Translations under genes and position numbers: made by a program | Shown here: positions 62,287 through 64,000 of the stretch, piece after piece | Layout: each line of letters opens with the position of its first letter | Numbering within the stretch: position 1 is the first letter of the stretch | Assembly: GCF_000003815.2 (NCBI RefSeq) | Contig: NC_049987.1 | Span: forward strand, 62,001-126,000 | From: Branchiostoma floridae | Taxonomy: Eukaryota; Chordata; Leptocardii; Amphioxiformes; Branchiostomatidae | DNA length: 64,000 nucleotides | Reading direction: 5' to 3' | The notes under the pieces: generated by a model | The model's input: the letters and a program-made list of their open reading frames with translations, nothing else | Told to the model about the DNA's origin: nothing | Databases searched by the model: none

Positions 62287-63600
62287 AAAGTGGTTTTGTA
62301 CCACAGTACATGTATCAGTCAGTAACCTCTGCCTATCGGGGCAACTTTCCTAAAATATAGTGTTATAAGACATCATCTTCAAATATTATCTACATTTGTA
62401 CATGTGCTTAACCTGTGACAGTAGTTTTCTTGTCTGGATAGCTCAATACAAGAGTTGTGCCATTCTGGAAGGTAGAGATTGTAAAGTTACACTCTGCTGT
62501 TGTTTCCTTCTTCATAGATGTAACTTTGACTCTCATAATAGCAGCTGAGTTGTGCAATACCTGATTAGGAATTGCAGGCCCAAACAGTAAGTTCAGAAGC
62601 CTAGATAAACAATGGCCAATTAGTTCATTGTAAAACTGTGACAGCTTTTTGCCATGTGAATACGCAAAACACATGCTCTATTTGAAGACATGTATACTTA
62701 TATCAAGTTGACAGATCTATTCAGAAAGGTTACTGACTGTTACATATTTCTTTGATAGAGACTTTTCTTGAGCTTTTCAGCTATGCTGCAGTTTGTGTAT
62801 GATATCAGAAGAAGTTTCAATGGTAAAGTTAAGAAGTGAATCGTGGTGAAATTAGCCAGAATATGGTTGTTTGTGAAGATGTGAAGATAGATTATGAAGA
62901 TAGTGAAGATAGATTAAAGTGGCATTACATATCAGAAGGATTTCATATGCATATCTATGTACTTGTGAAAATTAACTGTATGTGGTGAGATTTGTAAGAT
63001 ATTCACATTCTTTTGTGCTAACTATATTTCTTGCCAAGAATACAGGAAGAACCATTTTTATACGTTTGTATAATCACTGACAAGCTGAGTATTGTGAAAT
63101 ACAAGGAAAATCAGCATGATTTATATATCCTGGGCAGACCTCACTCACTCACTCACTTTATGGTTTATCATTTGTTGTCTGGTTTAACGTGCTAAGTAAT
63201 ACATATCAAGTAATGATTCATTTTTGATTTTATAATTATATCTATATATATTCCAAAGCTACAATAGGTGTATGTAATCAAGATGACTACATTTTTATAA
63301 CTGGTTTGCAGTGTTGCTACATATACATTTATATACACGTAGTTGGTGAATAGTGCAACGGAAAGCAATATTACAGTGAAAAGTAAGAGTTTAATCATGA
63401 GTTATGAAACAAGCAGTTGGTTGTGTAATATATATATATATATAAAATATATATGTACATTTTGGGATGCATGCTGCTGTTGAAAAAAAATCTAGGATGT
63501 TCATTGTCATTGACCAAAGAACCCATGTTATTGTCAAAATGCATTGGTCATTGAAAAGCAGAAAGCTTTCAGCACACAAATCATTAAAAATGCAATCATT
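62287..63600 (+). other. Probable 3' UTR of the convertase gene
   Basis: AT-rich, no open frame of note. No AATAAA was seen. ATTAAA occurs at 62913-62918 and 63583-63588 as possible poly(A) signals. The true end is not determinable from sequence alone. 63601-64000 shows nothing further. Confidence 0.4.
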
Positions 63601-64000
63601 CAACACATTTTGCAAAAGAGTTGTGGTGAATTATCTTACTGTAGTACTTTAAGTCACAACTTTTTAAGTTCTTGGATCTTTATGGGCTGCTTCAGTTTTA
63701 TCTTTTTAATTTGAAAACCAACAAACACACTGAAAGGTCATGTACTGTTCAGTGTAATGATCAATCCCCAAATCCTCCTATTTGTGCAACAAAACTCTTC
63801 ATATACATTTATATATAACTATTACAGTTTCCCAAGTCATTTAGCTATGCAAAAGGCACCTTAAGCTTTTCAAAGGGTAAGCTGTCAGGAATGTTGACTT
63901 TGGCTCCTGTGCTAGCATACAGGATGCCCCATAGTTTTTTGTCTGCCTGTTCTGTAACTTGTACATGTATGTTCCTGTGTATCAAGAAATGACTTTGACT

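Overview
The window is metazoan nuclear DNA. It has one multi-exon gene with GT-AG introns, AT-rich introns packed with transposable elements, and an assembly gap of Ns (53212-53659). tRNA-derived SINEs, CR1-like LINEs, many small TIR elements with clear target-site duplications, and frequent ACATGTA-type words suggest an invertebrate deuterostome, most likely a lancelet (Branchiostoma). The species is inferred; the gene content is read directly.

One gene fills most of the window on the + strand (7988-62286). It encodes a secreted proprotein convertase of the kexin/furin/PC family (subtilisin-like S8B protease plus P domain). I placed 16 coding exons, and every junction is phase-consistent. 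In order they encode a signal peptide and prodomain (exons 1-3), a long charged extension (exons 3-4), the catalytic domain with Asp (exon 5), His (exon 8), oxyanion Asn (exon 10) and Ser (exon 12), the P domain (exons 14-15 and the start of 16), and a charged, helical, non-cysteine-rich tail. One expected exon ('13', about 45 residues) is not visible and probably lies in the N gap.

The main discovery is a tandem pair of homologous exons, 11a (35800-35927) and 11b (36415-36551). They have the same entry and exit phases but different sequences. Using either one keeps the frame; using both or neither creates a stop in exon 12. This is the signature of mutually exclusive splicing inside the catalytic domain of a convertase. 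Two further oddities are an extension of about 85 residues between the prodomain cleavage site and the catalytic domain, and a decayed second copy of exon 8 with a mutated splice donor.

The rest is a layered record of transposition. Upstream (1-7979) are a (TG)-containing dispersed repeat, a SINE, a LINE fragment split by a 618-bp element with a 3-bp target duplication, and a three-level nest (4424-6824). Intron 1 holds an element with a TTA duplication and a second three-level nest. Introns 4-9 hold inverted sister MITEs, an hAT-type MITE, a LINE 3' ORF, a 3.9-kb TTAA-flanked Kolobok/piggyBac-like element carrying a cysteine-rich P2X7-tail-like fragment, and foldback elements on both sides of exon 8. 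The 15.7-kb intron between 11b and exon 12 and the intron before exon 14 hold more of the same families. After the stop codon there is a 3' UTR and ordinary AT-rich sequence.
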